Counted from the first letter of the stretch, positions 18,296 to 27,533 are shown. The stretch is DNA of 64,000 nt from Burkholderiaceae bacterium (GCA_016790575.1 JAEUOU010000028.1:124001-188000), one strand, 5' to 3'. Program-made: numbers and translations. The notes: a model not told the origin generated them from the letters alone.

Positions 18296-18301
18296 ATCAT
18301 G

Positions 18302-19060
18302 TCAATGCCCCCCGCTCATGCCGCCCGCGGCGACAAATCCGGGCACCCGCGACTTCTTCTCGATGAAGCCCATGATGCGGTTGACGGCAAAGGCGGACAC
18401 CGCATACAGCAGGGTCACCGCCAGGTACATCTCCACCGGCTGCGAGGTTTCCTCCCCGGACTGGCGGGCGAAGAACGTGAGTTCCGCCACCGATACCGCA
18501 AACGCCACCGACGAATTCTTGATGATGTTCATCGACTCGCTGGTCATCGGCGGAATCACGATGCGCAGCGCCATCGGCAGCAGCACGTAGCGGTAGGTCT
18601 GCGCCGTGGAAAATCCCAGCGCCATGCCGGCGTAGCGCTGGCCACGTGGCAGCGCCTGAATACCCGAGCGCACCTGCTCGGCCACCCGTGCCGAGGTGAA
18701 GAACCCCAGTGCCAGGATGACCAGGATCTCCGAAGGCACGTCCTTCATGGCCGGAAAAATCGCCGGCACCACGAAGTACCAGAGAAAGATCTGCACCAGC
18801 AGCGGGATATTGCGAAACAGCTCCACCCACGCATTGGCCAGACGCACCAGCCAGGGGTTGTCGGGAAGGGTCCGCAAGGTGCCCATCACCAGCCCGGCGA
18901 CCAGTGCCACCACCAGTGCGCTGAGCGACACGGTGAGTGTCCAGCCCCAGGCGGAGAGGATCCAGTTCAGGTATGTCTGGTCCCCCCCCTTGCCAAAACA
19001 ACCGGCGATGATGTCGCCGGTGGTGGTTTCCTTGCAGAAAACCTTCCAGTCCCAGGCCAT
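18302..19060 (-). CDS. gltJ: Glutamate/aspartate ABC transporter, permease subunit GltJ
   Basis: The second inner-membrane permease of the importer, 252 residues. The N-terminal MAWDWKVFCKETTTGD is followed by a periplasmic piece and about five membrane segments. The ATPase-docking EAA motif is in GMALGFSTAQTYRYVLLPMA. The ATG at 19060 follows GGAGACAAGA, a good ribosome-binding site. It lies downstream of gltI behind a terminator-like hairpin. Confidence 0.94.
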   Translation of the reverse strand: MAWDWKVFCKETTTGDIIAGCFGKGGDQTYLNWILSAWGWTLTVSLSALVVALVAGLVMGTLRTLPDNPWLVRLANAWVELFRNIPLLVQIFLWYFVVPAIFPAMKDVPSEILVILALGFFTSARVAEQVRSGIQALPRGQRYAGMALGFSTAQTYRYVLLPMALRIVIPPMTSESMNIIKNSSVAFAVSVAELTFFARQSGEETSQPVEMYLAVTLLYAVSAFAVNRIMGFIEKKSRVPGFVAAGGMSGGH

Positions 19061-19100
19061 TCTTGTCTCCTGTGGGATTTCGGTCGGAAAAACGGGATAC

Positions 19101-19131
19101 AAAAAACCCCTCCGGCGCGGGCCGAAGGGGT
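19101..19131 (-). terminator. Rho-independent terminator after gltI (partial, within operon)
   Basis: On the minus strand, ACCCCTTCGGC and GCCGGAGGGGT form an 11-bp stem around CCGC, followed by a T run. It lies between gltI and gltJ. It probably ends most transcripts after the abundant binding protein, letting fewer through to the permease and ATPase genes. Confidence 0.8.
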
Positions 19132-19147
19132 CTCGCCGAACGGCTGC

Positions 19148-20047
19148 TTACTTCTTGGCGTAGTCTTCCATCGGCTTGTCGTTCGGGCTGGCCCAGGCGG
19201 CCTTGGTGCTTTCCGACAGGGCCAGGCCCACCTTGATGTTCTTCGGCGGGATGGGCTGCATGAACCACTTGTCCCACATCTTGGCCATGTCGCCGGACTT
19301 CACCAGGGCGGCGATGGCGTCATTGCCCACTTTCTTGAAGGCCGCGTCATCCTTGCGGATCATGATCGCGATCGGCTCGACGCTCAGCACTTCACCGACG
19401 ATGCGGAAATCGGCGGGGTTCTTGGCGTTGGCGATGTTGCCGGCCAGGATGGAGCCGTCCATCACAAAGGCGTCCGCACGGCCGGACTCCAGCAGCAGGA
19501 AGCTGTCGGCATGGTCTTTGCCGAACACTTCCTTGAAGTCCACGCCCGCGCCGCGCTCGTGTTTGCGCAGGTGCTGCACCGAGGTGGTGCCGGTGGTGGT
19601 GGCAACGTTCTTGCCATTGAGCTGGGCAATGGACGTGATGCCGGAACTGGTCTTCACCGCGATACGCACTTCTTCGACGTAGGTGGTGTTCAGGAAGGCC
19701 ACGTCCTTCTGGCGGGTGGCGTTGTTGGTGGTCGAGCCGCACTCGATGTCCACCGTGCCGTTCTGCACCAGGGGAATGCGGTTCTGCGAGGTGACCGGGG
19801 TGTATTTCACTTCCAGCTTGCGGCCGACCGCTTTTTCGACTTCGGCAACGATACGCTGGCAGACTTCGACATGGAAGCCGGCGAACTTGCCGTCGCCGAG
19901 CGTGTAGGACAACGCGCCGGACGATTCACGCACACCCATGCTGATGGAGCCGGAGGCCTTGACCTTGGCCAGCGTATCGTTGGCTTGCGCCATCGCGCTG
20001 CCGGCAGCAACGGTAGCCACGGCAAATGCAATCAGATGCTTCTTCAT
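19148..20047 (-). CDS. gltI: Glutamate/aspartate-binding periplasmic protein
   Basis: The substrate-binding subunit of the importer, 299 residues. A Sec signal peptide (MKKHLIAFAVATVAAGSAMA) is followed by a family 3 solute-binding domain. Typical stretches are GVRESSGALSYTLGDGKFAG, KYTPVTSQNRIPLVQNGTVD and ECGSTTNNATRQKDVAF, the last characteristic of GltI-like glutamate/aspartate binders. It is first in the gltIJKL operon, with a LysR-type gene upstream on the same strand. Confidence 0.95.
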   Translation of the reverse strand: MKKHLIAFAVATVAAGSAMAQANDTLAKVKASGSISMGVRESSGALSYTLGDGKFAGFHVEVCQRIVAEVEKAVGRKLEVKYTPVTSQNRIPLVQNGTVDIECGSTTNNATRQKDVAFLNTTYVEEVRIAVKTSSGITSIAQLNGKNVATTTGTTSVQHLRKHERGAGVDFKEVFGKDHADSFLLLESGRADAFVMDGSILAGNIANAKNPADFRIVGEVLSVEPIAIMIRKDDAAFKKVGNDAIAALVKSGDMAKMWDKWFMQPIPPKNIKVGLALSESTKAAWASPNDKPMEDYAKK

Positions 20048-20261
20048 GAAGGTTCCTTGAAAACAAAAAAGTTGAAAACAACGGAAACAGGCATTCTAGG
20101 GACTTGTCAGTTTCGTGAAACCCGGAAAACCCTAGCGGCGACCTGCCGCGAAACCGACCCTTTTCGGGCCAAGCAGACTTCGTGCCCGTCGCGGTGGCGG
20201 ACTGTAGAGGCATCTCCCCAATTTCGCCAATGCCGAATGCGGGGAGGGCCATGCATTTTTT

Positions 20262-21206
20262 TTATGACAGCAGCGCCCGCCCTGGCGGCTGGCTGTGAAG
20301 CCACTCCCACAAGGCCTGGGCCTGGTGCTTGTTCGGCTCGCGTCCGGTGGGTTTCTCGCGGTAGGCCCGCACTTCCATCACCATCTCCAGCGGCGGTCCG
20401 CCCGGCCCTGTGGCACTGACCAGCCTTTTCGCGCGCACATCCTTGCGCACCGCGCTGGCCGGCAGGAACGCCACGCCATGCCCCTCCAGTGCCATGGCCT
20501 TCAGGCCCTCGGCCATGTCGGTTTCATAGACGCGGTCCAGATGCACCGGCACGGAAGCTTCTTTCAGGATCAGCTCGACCACGCGGCCCAGATAGGCTCC
20601 GGGGGCATATCCCAGGTAGGGCAGCGGGCGCCCCAGGGTTCCGGGCAGCCGGTGCAGCGGCTGCCCGTCCGCACCGGGCCGCACATAGGGCGACAGCAAT
20701 TCCTGCCCCAGCACCATCATGTCGTAACGCTCGGTATCCAGCTGCAGCGGCTGCGACGGGTGGTGATAGGCAATCAGCAGGTCGCAGCTGCCTTCGACCA
20801 TACGCAGCACCGCATCATGCACATTCAGTGCGATCAGGCGGCTCTTGAACGAGCCGAAACTCTGGCGCAGTCCCGACACCCAGGCGGGGAAAAAGGTGAA
20901 CGCGAGGGTGTGGGGCACGGCGAATTCGATCACGTCCTGCCCCGCCGCCGAATGCCCGCGCAACATGGCGCGGGTGCCCTGCAGCGCCTGCAGGATTTCC
21001 AGCGACTGGGTGTAGAGCGTCTGCCCGGCGGGGGTGAGGCGGGTGGGGTAGGAGCTGCGGTCCACCAGGTCGGTCCCCGCCCAGGCCTCCAGGGCCTGGA
21101 TGCGCCGGGAAAACGCCGGTTGTGTCACATGCCGCAACTGCGCCGAGCGGCTGAAGCTGCGGGTTTCGGCAAGACTGACGAAGTCTTCAAGCCATTTGGT
21201 CTCCAT
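20262..21206 (-). CDS. LysR-type regulator next to the glt transporter
   Basis: A 314-residue LysR regulator: DNA-binding helix-turn-helix in the first 60 residues (WLEDFVSLAETRSFSRSAQL, VTQPAFSRRIQALE) and an effector-binding domain behind. It lies 214 bp upstream of gltI on the same strand and may control it, but that is inferred from position only. A start three codons earlier (ATG 21215) is possible. It is divergent from the epimerase gene. Confidence 0.88.
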   Translation of the reverse strand: METKWLEDFVSLAETRSFSRSAQLRHVTQPAFSRRIQALEAWAGTDLVDRSSYPTRLTPAGQTLYTQSLEILQALQGTRAMLRGHSAAGQDVIEFAVPHTLAFTFFPAWVSGLRQSFGSFKSRLIALNVHDAVLRMVEGSCDLLIAYHHPSQPLQLDTERYDMMVLGQELLSPYVRPGADGQPLHRLPGTLGRPLPYLGYAPGAYLGRVVELILKEASVPVHLDRVYETDMAEGLKAMALEGHGVAFLPASAVRKDVRAKRLVSATGPGGPPLEMVMEVRAYREKPTGREPNKHQAQALWEWLHSQPPGRALLS

Positions 21207-21318
21207 CGGCCGCATTATGGGCCGCGTCGGCGGGTTCGCCGCGAACCGCCACCCCTGGGCCAGGCAGGGTTTTCCGCAGCAAGCGGCCTGGGGGCCATCG
21301 ACACAGTAGAGTGACGCC

Positions 21319-22275
21319 ATGGAACCTGTGCTTGTCTTGGGCGGAACCGGATTCGTCGGCCGCCACCTGTGTGAAAAACTGGTCCGTGCCGGCTACCCGG
21401 TCACGGTCGCAACACGCGCCGGAACACAGACTTCGCCGCTGCGGTGTCTGCCGCGACTGAACCTGGTGCAGGCCGACATCCACGACGCACCCGTTTTGGG
21501 CGATCTGGTCGCCGGCCATCGGCTGGTCGTGAATCTGGTCGCGGTACTGCACGGAGACCAAGCCCGGTTTGACGCCGTCCACGTCACCCTGCCCGGCCAG
21601 CTGGCCCGGGCCTGTCACGCGTCCGCCGTGCGCCGCCTGGTGCATGTCAGCGCACTCGGTGCCGAGACTGCGGGTCCGTCGATGTACCAGCGCAGCAAAG
21701 GGCGTGGCGAACAGGTGCTGCGCGAAGCCCTCGCCGGGAGCGCCACAGACGGGTGCATCGTCCGGCCGAGCGTCATTTTCGGCGCGCAGGACCGCCTGCT
21801 CAACCTGTTTGCCCGCCTGCAGGCCTGGCTGCCGGTGCTGCCGCTGGCCGGCGCGGGCTGCCGCTTCCAACCGGTCTGGGTCGAGGATGTGGCCGAGGCC
21901 ATCGTGCGTTGCCTGTCTGCCCCCACCCCCCCGGCGCCGGTCATCGAGGCGGCGGGGCCCGACGTGATGACACTGCGCGAACTGGTGACCCTGGCCGCGA
22001 CCGCCAGCGGCAAGCCGGCGGCGCACATCCTGCCGCTGCCGGACACCCTGGCCCGCTGGCAGGCCCGCCTGATGGAGCTCGCCCCCGGCGAGCCGTTGAT
22101 GAGCCGCGACAACCTGGCGTCCATGGCGGTGGACAACATCGCCAGCGGCCAGTTTCCCGGCCTTGCCGCCCTGGGGATCACACCTGCCAGCGTCGCGGCA
22201 GTGGCACCCGGCTACCTGGGGCAGCGCGGTCCGCGTTCCGGCCTGGATGGCCTGCGCCGAGGCGCTGGCCGCTGA
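21319..22275 (+). CDS. NAD(P)-binding epimerase-like protein, NDUFA9 type
   Basis: A 318-residue short-chain dehydrogenase of the atypical/extended group, similar to complex I subunit NDUFA9. It has the nucleotide-binding motif VLGGTGFVGRHLCEKL at the N-terminus, VHVSALGAET in the active-site region and YQRSKGRGEQVL with the Tyr-x-x-x-Lys pair. Its substrate is not known. It begins 112 bp from the divergent LysR gene. Confidence 0.82.
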   Translation: MEPVLVLGGTGFVGRHLCEKLVRAGYPVTVATRAGTQTSPLRCLPRLNLVQADIHDAPVLGDLVAGHRLVVNLVAVLHGDQARFDAVHVTLPGQLARACHASAVRRLVHVSALGAETAGPSMYQRSKGRGEQVLREALAGSATDGCIVRPSVIFGAQDRLLNLFARLQAWLPVLPLAGAGCRFQPVWVEDVAEAIVRCLSAPTPPAPVIEAAGPDVMTLRELVTLAATASGKPAAHILPLPDTLARWQARLMELAPGEPLMSRDNLASMAVDNIASGQFPGLAALGITPASVAAVAPGYLGQRGPRSGLDGLRRGAGR

Positions 22276-22426
22276 AGCCCGACAGCAGCGGCCGCTCCTT
22301 CTTCGGCAGCAGCCCTCCGGTCCCGGCGCATTCAGCGTGCGGCCAGCATCAATGGCCGGCGTCGAATTCATCAATTCCGACCCCCTGGCGGCGCTAGCAT
22401 GACCCCCTGTCCAACCGGAGGTCTTC

Positions 22427-23116
22427 ATGCTCACGCTGTACATCGGCAACAAGAATTATTCGTCCTGGTCCATGCGTCCCTGGGTGCTGCTGCGCCAGGC
22501 GGGCATTCCGTTCCAGGAGGTGATGGTCCGCTTTGACGACATGGCCGCGCAATCGGCGTTCCGGCAGACCATGGCCGCGGTCACGCCGGTCGGCAAGGTG
22601 CCGGTGCTGGTCGACGACGGCCTGGTGATCTGGGACACCCTGGCGATCGCCGAGTACCTGGCGGAGCAGTTCCCCGACCGCGCCCTGTGGCCCGCCGACC
22701 GTGCCGCCCGGGCGCGCGCCCGCAGCATCTGCGCGGAAATGCACAGCGGCTTTTCCGCGCTGCGCAGTGCCTGCGGGATGAACATCGAAGCGAAACTGCC
22801 CCATATCGGGGCGCTGGCCCTGCGCGACCAGCCGGCCGTGCGCGCCGACCTGGCCCGCATCGTGGCCATGTGGTCCGAGCTGCTGGCGCAGCATGGCGGG
22901 CCGATGCTTTTTGGCGCGTTCAGCATCGCCGACGCCTACTACGCCCCGGTGGCCATGCGCATCCGCACCTATGCGCTGCCGGTACCGGCCGACGTGGAGG
23001 CCTACATCAACCGTCTGGTCGCGTTGCCCGGTGTGGCCGCATGGATGACCGACGCGCTGGCCGAGCAGGCCTTCGTTCCCTTCGACGAACCCTACCGCCT
23101 GTCCCGCACAGACTGA
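22427..23116 (+). CDS. Glutathione S-transferase family protein
   Basis: A 229-residue protein with a thioredoxin-like N-terminal domain (LYIGNKNYSSWSMRPWVLLR, with serines near the usual catalytic site, and VPVLVDDGLVIWDTLAIAEYL) and an all-helical C-terminal domain (GAFSIADAYYAPVAMRI). This layout fits cytosolic glutathione S-transferases. The substrate is unknown. It stands alone, 151 bp after the epimerase gene. Confidence 0.88.
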   Translation: MLTLYIGNKNYSSWSMRPWVLLRQAGIPFQEVMVRFDDMAAQSAFRQTMAAVTPVGKVPVLVDDGLVIWDTLAIAEYLAEQFPDRALWPADRAARARARSICAEMHSGFSALRSACGMNIEAKLPHIGALALRDQPAVRADLARIVAMWSELLAQHGGPMLFGAFSIADAYYAPVAMRIRTYALPVPADVEAYINRLVALPGVAAWMTDALAEQAFVPFDEPYRLSRTD

Positions 23117-23241
23117 CCGCCTGTCGCCGCGTGCCGGCTGTGGATTGGCGAACCGCGGGCTTGGCGCTACAGTGCGGCACGTGCTCCCCTCTGCGCGGTC
23201 GTTGTTGCGGCCGCAATTGCCGGGGTCCGGCGCCTCACACC

Positions 23242-23805
23242 ATGGACTTCTCTGCGATTCACCTCACTCTTGGCCTTGCCGTGGGCATTGTGTTGCTGGG
23301 TTTTGCTGCCCTGCAATGGCGGGCACGGCAGCGGCCGGACTTCGGCCACAGTACCCAGGCCGGCGAATCCGGACTGCCCAGCCGCTGGTTGCCGGACCGC
23401 CCCATCACCCTGCCGCAGTGGTCCGACGATCTGGTCTGCGGCCATCCGGTCGTTGACGCCCAGCACCGCCACCTGGTGGAAGCCAGCGCTGCTTTGGTCG
23501 AACAGGCGCTGGCGGGCGGCCATCCGCGCGAGATCCTCAGGCAGCTCGCCGACCTGGTCGAGCATATTGCGCGGCACTTCGCCGCGGAAGAGGCCATTCT
23601 GGCGCGGACCCGTTTTCCGCTGTCGGACGAACACCGCTTTCACCACGAATGGCTGCTGGCGGCCGCGCGTTCGCTGCATGAGCGCGTGCGCAGCGGTCAG
23701 GCGGACCTGGCCGAGCTGGTCGACTTTGTCAGCGACGACCTGATTGCCGGCCATGTGCGCGATGAAGACCTGAAATTCGCGCTGAAGAAATCGCCCGCCG
23801 CCTGA
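23242..23805 (+). CDS. Membrane-anchored bacteriohemerythrin
   Basis: A 187-residue protein with one N-terminal membrane segment (about residues 9-26) followed by a hemerythrin domain. The iron ligands are visible: CGHPVVDAQHRHLVE, HIARHFAAEEAIL, DEHRFHHEWLL and AGHVRDED, the His/Glu/Asp pattern of a di-iron oxygen-binding site. It probably stores or senses O2 at the inner membrane. It is followed after 47 bp by cca. Confidence 0.88.
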   Translation: MDFSAIHLTLGLAVGIVLLGFAALQWRARQRPDFGHSTQAGESGLPSRWLPDRPITLPQWSDDLVCGHPVVDAQHRHLVEASAALVEQALAGGHPREILRQLADLVEHIARHFAAEEAILARTRFPLSDEHRFHHEWLLAAARSLHERVRSGQADLAELVDFVSDDLIAGHVRDEDLKFALKKSPAA

Positions 23806-23852
23806 GCGGCGCATCGGGCACAGGCCACAACCCCCACCACGATACGGGCGCG

Positions 23853-25163
23853 ATGAAGATCTACCGCGTGGGCGGCTCCGTCCGCGACGAACTGCTGGGC
23901 CTCGCGGTCAGCGATCGCGACTGGGTGGTGGTCGGCGCCACACCGGACGAGATGCTGGCCCGCGGTTTCCTGCCGGTGGGCCGCGACTTTCCGGTCTTCT
24001 TGCATCCCGAAACCCGCGAGGAATACGCCCTGGCGCGTACCGAGCGCAAAAGCGGGCGCGGCTACACCGGCTTCACCGTCTACGCGGCGCCCGGCGTGCG
24101 CCTGGAAGACGACCTGGCCCGCCGCGATCTAACTATCAATTCGATAGCTAAAGAAGACCTTTCCGCGCTGGGTATTGACCAAAATGACATCAAATCCGCG
24201 CTGATCGACCCGTTCGGCGGCCAGCGCGACCTGCAGGCGCGGGTGTTGCGGCACGTCACCGACGCTTTTGCCGAAGATCCGGTGCGAATCCTGCGGGTGG
24301 CGCGTTTTGCCGCCCGTTTCACCGACTTCTCGGTGGCGCCCGAGACCATGGCCCTGATGCGCACCATGGTCGATCACGGTGAAGTGGACCACCTGGTGCC
24401 GGAGCGGGTGTGGCAGGAACTGGCGCGCGGCCTGATGGAAAAGCAGCCCTCGCGGATGTTTGCCGTGCTGCGCGACTGCGGGGCGCTGCGCGTGTTGCTG
24501 CCGGAGGTCGATCGCCTGTGGGGCGTGCCCCAGCGCCCCCAATACCACCCCGAGATCGACACCGGTGTGCACGTCATGCTGGTGGTGGACATGGCGGCGC
24601 GCCTGGGCGCCAGCCTGCCGGTGCGGGTCGCCTGCCTGATGCATGACCTGGGCAAAGGCACCACGCCCGCCGATGTGCTGCCACGCCATATCGGCCACGA
24701 ACAGCGCAGCGCCCGGCTGCTGGCCGCCGTCTGCACCCGCCTGCGGGCGCCCACGGAATGCCGCGAACTGGCCGATGTGGTGGCACGGGAGCACGGCAAC
24801 ATCCACCGCTGCGGCGACCTGGGCCCCGCCGCGTTGATGCGCCTGCTGGAACGCTGTGACGCACTGCGCAAGCCGGCCCGGTTTGCCGACGTGCTGCTCG
24901 CCTGCGAATGCGATGCGCGGGGGCGCCTGGGATTCGCCGACGCGCCCTACCCCCAGCGCCCGCGACTGACGGGCGCGCTGCAGGCCGCGCTGGCCGTCGC
25001 CACCGCCCCGCTCGCGGCCCAGGCGGCCGCCGCCGGCCTCACGGGTGCCGACGTTGGCAAACACATCCACGCCGCGCGCTGCGCGGCGGTGGAAACCTGG
25101 CTGCGCGCAGCGTCGACCGGGCACGCGGCAACCATCGAATCCGGGCCGTCTGAAAAACCATGA
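23853..25163 (+). CDS. cca: tRNA CCA-adding enzyme (multifunctional, HD domain)
   Basis: Adds or repairs the 3' CCA of tRNAs. The 436 residues hold a nucleotidyltransferase domain (VGGSVRDELLG, SDRDWVVVG, then RRDLTIN), neck and body helices, and a C-terminal HD phosphohydrolase domain (ACLMHDLGKGTTP). Between DLTIN and IDPFGG, where E. coli Cca has about eight residues, there are some 20 residues encoded by an in-frame copy of the dispersed element (IAKEDLSALGIDQNDIKSA, about residues 98-116). The rest is conserved, so the insertion is probably tolerated at a surface loop near the active site. Confidence 0.95.
   Translation: MKIYRVGGSVRDELLGLAVSDRDWVVVGATPDEMLARGFLPVGRDFPVFLHPETREEYALARTERKSGRGYTGFTVYAAPGVRLEDDLARRDLTINSIAKEDLSALGIDQNDIKSALIDPFGGQRDLQARVLRHVTDAFAEDPVRILRVARFAARFTDFSVAPETMALMRTMVDHGEVDHLVPERVWQELARGLMEKQPSRMFAVLRDCGALRVLLPEVDRLWGVPQRPQYHPEIDTGVHVMLVVDMAARLGASLPVRVACLMHDLGKGTTPADVLPRHIGHEQRSARLLAAVCTRLRAPTECRELADVVAREHGNIHRCGDLGPAALMRLLERCDALRKPARFADVLLACECDARGRLGFADAPYPQRPRLTGALQAALAVATAPLAAQAAAAGLTGADVGKHIHAARCAAVETWLRAASTGHAATIESGPSEKP
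24131..24187 (+). repeat. Dispersed element, copy F (in frame within cca)
   Basis: Complete copy with the 5' hairpin (CTATC-AATTC-GATAG), then GCTAAAGAAGACC, TTTCCGCGCTGGGTATTGACC and AAAATGAC. It is translated in the forward frame as ATAGC..GAC CTT..GGT, adding residues to the CCA-adding enzyme. Confidence 0.9.
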
Positions 25164-25194
25164 CTTTGGCAGGGTTTCCAGCGACGCGTGCGCC

Positions 25195-25629
25195 ATGGCG
25201 GCCCTTTTGTCATCATGTTGTGTGGCTGACGATCCGCGCAACTACCTGAACCGTCCCCTGGCCGAAGGGGTGCGGCGGGTCGGTTTTCGCAAGTGGTACG
25301 AGCGGGAGTTGCTGTCCAGCCATGCCCATCTGGTGCTGACGCTGCTGGCTACGGTGGCCATGATGGGCGCGGCAGAAGCCTTCGGCAAGGCCGACCTGCA
25401 GGGCAAGCTGATGGATGTGGCACTGTTTCTGATCAGTGCCGGTATCGGTCTGTGGGCCTTGCGACGGTATCTGTACCTGCTGATGCACGCCGAGTCCGTG
25501 GCCAATCAGGCCAACTGCCCCGACTGCAAGACCTATGGCCGCTTCACGGTGGAGCAGGACAACCCGCAGGGGCGATGGGTTCGGGTGTGCTGCCGCAAAT
25601 GTGGCCACCGCTGGCCCATCGAATACTGA
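25195..25629 (+). CDS. Small membrane protein with C-terminal zinc ribbon
   Basis: A 144-residue protein I cannot assign to a named family. Two membrane segments (about residues 43-60 and 70-88) are followed by a CPDC...CCRKCGHRW zinc-ribbon-like tail, which faces the cytoplasm if the charge distribution (RKWYER before the first segment) is followed. The ATG at 25195 is 31 bp after cca; the longer frame starts inside cca. Its stop is close to the convergent trxC. Confidence 0.65.
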   Translation: MAALLSSCCVADDPRNYLNRPLAEGVRRVGFRKWYERELLSSHAHLVLTLLATVAMMGAAEAFGKADLQGKLMDVALFLISAGIGLWALRRYLYLLMHAESVANQANCPDCKTYGRFTVEQDNPQGRWVRVCCRKCGHRWPIEY

Positions 25630-25650
25630 GGCCCCGGGGCGACGCGCGCT

Positions 25651-26094
25651 TCAGCGGGGCAGGACCGACTGCACCCAGCGGGCGATATCGGCGGCTGAGC
25701 GCAAGGCGCCCGGCTGGCGGGCCACTTCACGCCCGCCGACAAACAGCGCCAGCGTCGGAATGCTGCGGATGGCGAAGCGCGCGGCCAGGTTCTGGTGGTC
25801 TTCGGTATTGACCTTGGCCAGACGCACGTGCGGCTCCAGTTCGGCGGCGGCCTGCTCGAAGGCCGGCGCCATCATGCGGCAGGGCCCACACCAGGGCGCC
25901 CAGAAGTCCACCAGCACCGGGATCTGGCTGCGGCCGATGTGGCGGTCGAACGCGGCGTCATCCAGCGCCACCGGGTGGCCGGCAAACAGCGGCCGGTGGC
26001 AGTGTCCACAGTCCGGCGCGCTGGCCAGATGTTCGGCGCGCACCCGGTTGGTGGTGTGGCAGTGCGGGCAGACGATGTGCAGGGCTTCGGTCAT
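25651..26094 (-). CDS. trxC: Thioredoxin 2
   Basis: Cytoplasmic protein-disulfide reductase of the zinc-containing thioredoxin 2 type. The 147 residues begin with a zinc finger (CPHCHT and CGHCHRPL), then the thioredoxin domain with the active site FWAPWCGPCRMMAP and the cis-proline loop RSIPTLALF. The ATG at 26094 gives the usual start MTEALHIVCPHC. Confidence 0.94.
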   Translation of the reverse strand: MTEALHIVCPHCHTTNRVRAEHLASAPDCGHCHRPLFAGHPVALDDAAFDRHIGRSQIPVLVDFWAPWCGPCRMMAPAFEQAAAELEPHVRLAKVNTEDHQNLAARFAIRSIPTLALFVGGREVARQPGALRSAADIARWVQSVLPR

Positions 26095-26168
26095 GACAGA
26101 TACTCCAATGGGTACCACGTAAGGACAAACAGGCGGGATTCAAGACCGCGGGCCGCTGGCGCGGCCGT

Positions 26169-26363
26169 TCAGATGAACTTGGCAATCACCCCGGCGACAA
26201 AACTCAGCAGCAAGGTGGTGGTCAGCGGGATGAACCACTCGCGCCCGAACAGCCGAAAGCGAAAGTCACCCGGCAGCTTGCCAAAACCCAGCTTGTTGAG
26301 CAGCGGCGTGAACCAGCTGATGAGCAGCAGCGCCAGAAAGATGACGATCATCCAGCGGATCAC
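26169..26363 (-). CDS. DUF2905 small membrane protein
   Basis: A 64-residue protein with two membrane segments and the family signature GKLPGDFRFRLFGREWFIPL between them. The GTG at 26363 was chosen: it gives the family N-terminus (V/M)IRWMIVIFLA and follows AGGAG by 7 bp. An ATG four codons further in (26351) would cut into the family start. Function unknown. Confidence 0.85.
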   Translation of the reverse strand: MIRWMIVIFLALLLISWFTPLLNKLGFGKLPGDFRFRLFGREWFIPLTTTLLLSFVAGVIAKFI

Positions 26364-26409
26364 GGGCGGCTCCTTGCGGGCGCGGGCACCGGCGAAAACG
26401 CCACGGCGC

Positions 26410-27516
26410 TCACAGGCGGTGGCTCCGGTCGCCCACCGCGAAACCCAGCGCATCCCAGGGCTCGCCTGTGCACAGGCCGATCACCTTGAACAGCTCGCCC
26501 ATCTCATGTTCGGCCACCAGCGTGTGCGCCTGCGCCCGGGTGGGCAGGTCGGCCGCGTCCAGCAAAGGACCCAGACCACAATTGAGCAGAAAGCGGGCCT
26601 GGCTGGTGTAGCCCAGCACCGACAGCCCGCTGTCCTGCGCGGCCAGCGCCACGCCGGTGAAGTCCACATGCGCCGTGATGTCCTTCTCGCCCGGGTCGGC
26701 CAGGGCGTCCGCATCGGCCCGGTGGGCCCGGTGGCACATCAGCGTGCCCTCGCTGCGCTGCGGGTGCCAGTATTCCTGTTCCGGGAATCCGTAGTCGATG
26801 AAAAACGCCGCGCCGCGCCCCCCCGCGGCCAGCGCCGCCGCCAGGGTGCGCACGAACGCCTGGCCCTGGGGGTGGATTTCGGTCAGGTAGTCCTGGTCGC
26901 CGGCAATGGCCACCGGGGGCTGCAGGTCGGTCGGCCGGTCCTGCCAGACAAGCCGGCCGGCGGCATCCAGCGCCACCCCGCGCTCCCGCCACTGGCCGGA
27001 CACCCGCGCCAGCAGCTGCACCGGCATGGCGTCGAGCACCTCGTTGCCCACCACCACACCCGTCATCACGTCGGGAAGACGGTCCGCCCAGACCACCGTA
27101 TCGCCCCAGGCCGCCAGCCGGGCCTGCTGGCGTACCCGCAGCGCCCCCGACAGGTCCACGATGGTGTAGCGCCGCACGCGCGGGCCCAGCGCATCCAGCA
27201 ACTGCGCGGCCAGCGCGCCGCTGCCGGCGCCGAATTCCCAGACGGTGTCGGTGCCGGTGTGGTCCAGGGCCTCGGCCACCTGCGCCGCCAGCGCCCGGCC
27301 GAACAGGGGCGACAGCTCGGGCGCCGTCACAAAATCGCTTCCGGTGCCGGGCAGGGCGCCGAACTTGGCGCTGCCATGGGCGTAGTAGCCCAGGCCCGGC
27401 TCGTACAAGGCCATGGCCATGAAGCGGTCAAACCCGATCCAGCCGCCGGCGGCGGCAATGGCCTGGGCCAGCCGGGTCTGCAACACGGTCGTTACACTGG
27501 GGGTATCGGTCATCAC
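26410..27516 (-). CDS. SAM-dependent methyltransferase, MidA/NDUFAF7 family
   Basis: A 368-residue protein of the family that in mitochondria (NDUFAF7) methylates an arginine of complex I subunit NDUFS2. Features are GWIGFDRFMAMALYEPGLGY, GSDFVTAPELSPLFGRALA, the SAM-binding VWEFGAGSGALAAQLL, and VVGNEVLDAMPVQLL. Bacterial targets are not established. It is divergent from the folM-like gene with 17 bp between the starts. Confidence 0.9.
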   Translation of the reverse strand: MMTDTPSVTTVLQTRLAQAIAAAGGWIGFDRFMAMALYEPGLGYYAHGSAKFGALPGTGSDFVTAPELSPLFGRALAAQVAEALDHTGTDTVWEFGAGSGALAAQLLDALGPRVRRYTIVDLSGALRVRQQARLAAWGDTVVWADRLPDVMTGVVVGNEVLDAMPVQLLARVSGQWRERGVALDAAGRLVWQDRPTDLQPPVAIAGDQDYLTEIHPQGQAFVRTLAAALAAGGRGAAFFIDYGFPEQEYWHPQRSEGTLMCHRAHRADADALADPGEKDITAHVDFTGVALAAQDSGLSVLGYTSQARFLLNCGLGPLLDAADLPTRAQAHTLVAEHEMGELFKVIGLCTGEPWDALGFAVGDRSHRL

Positions 27517-27533
27517 CCCCGGATTGTCCCTGA

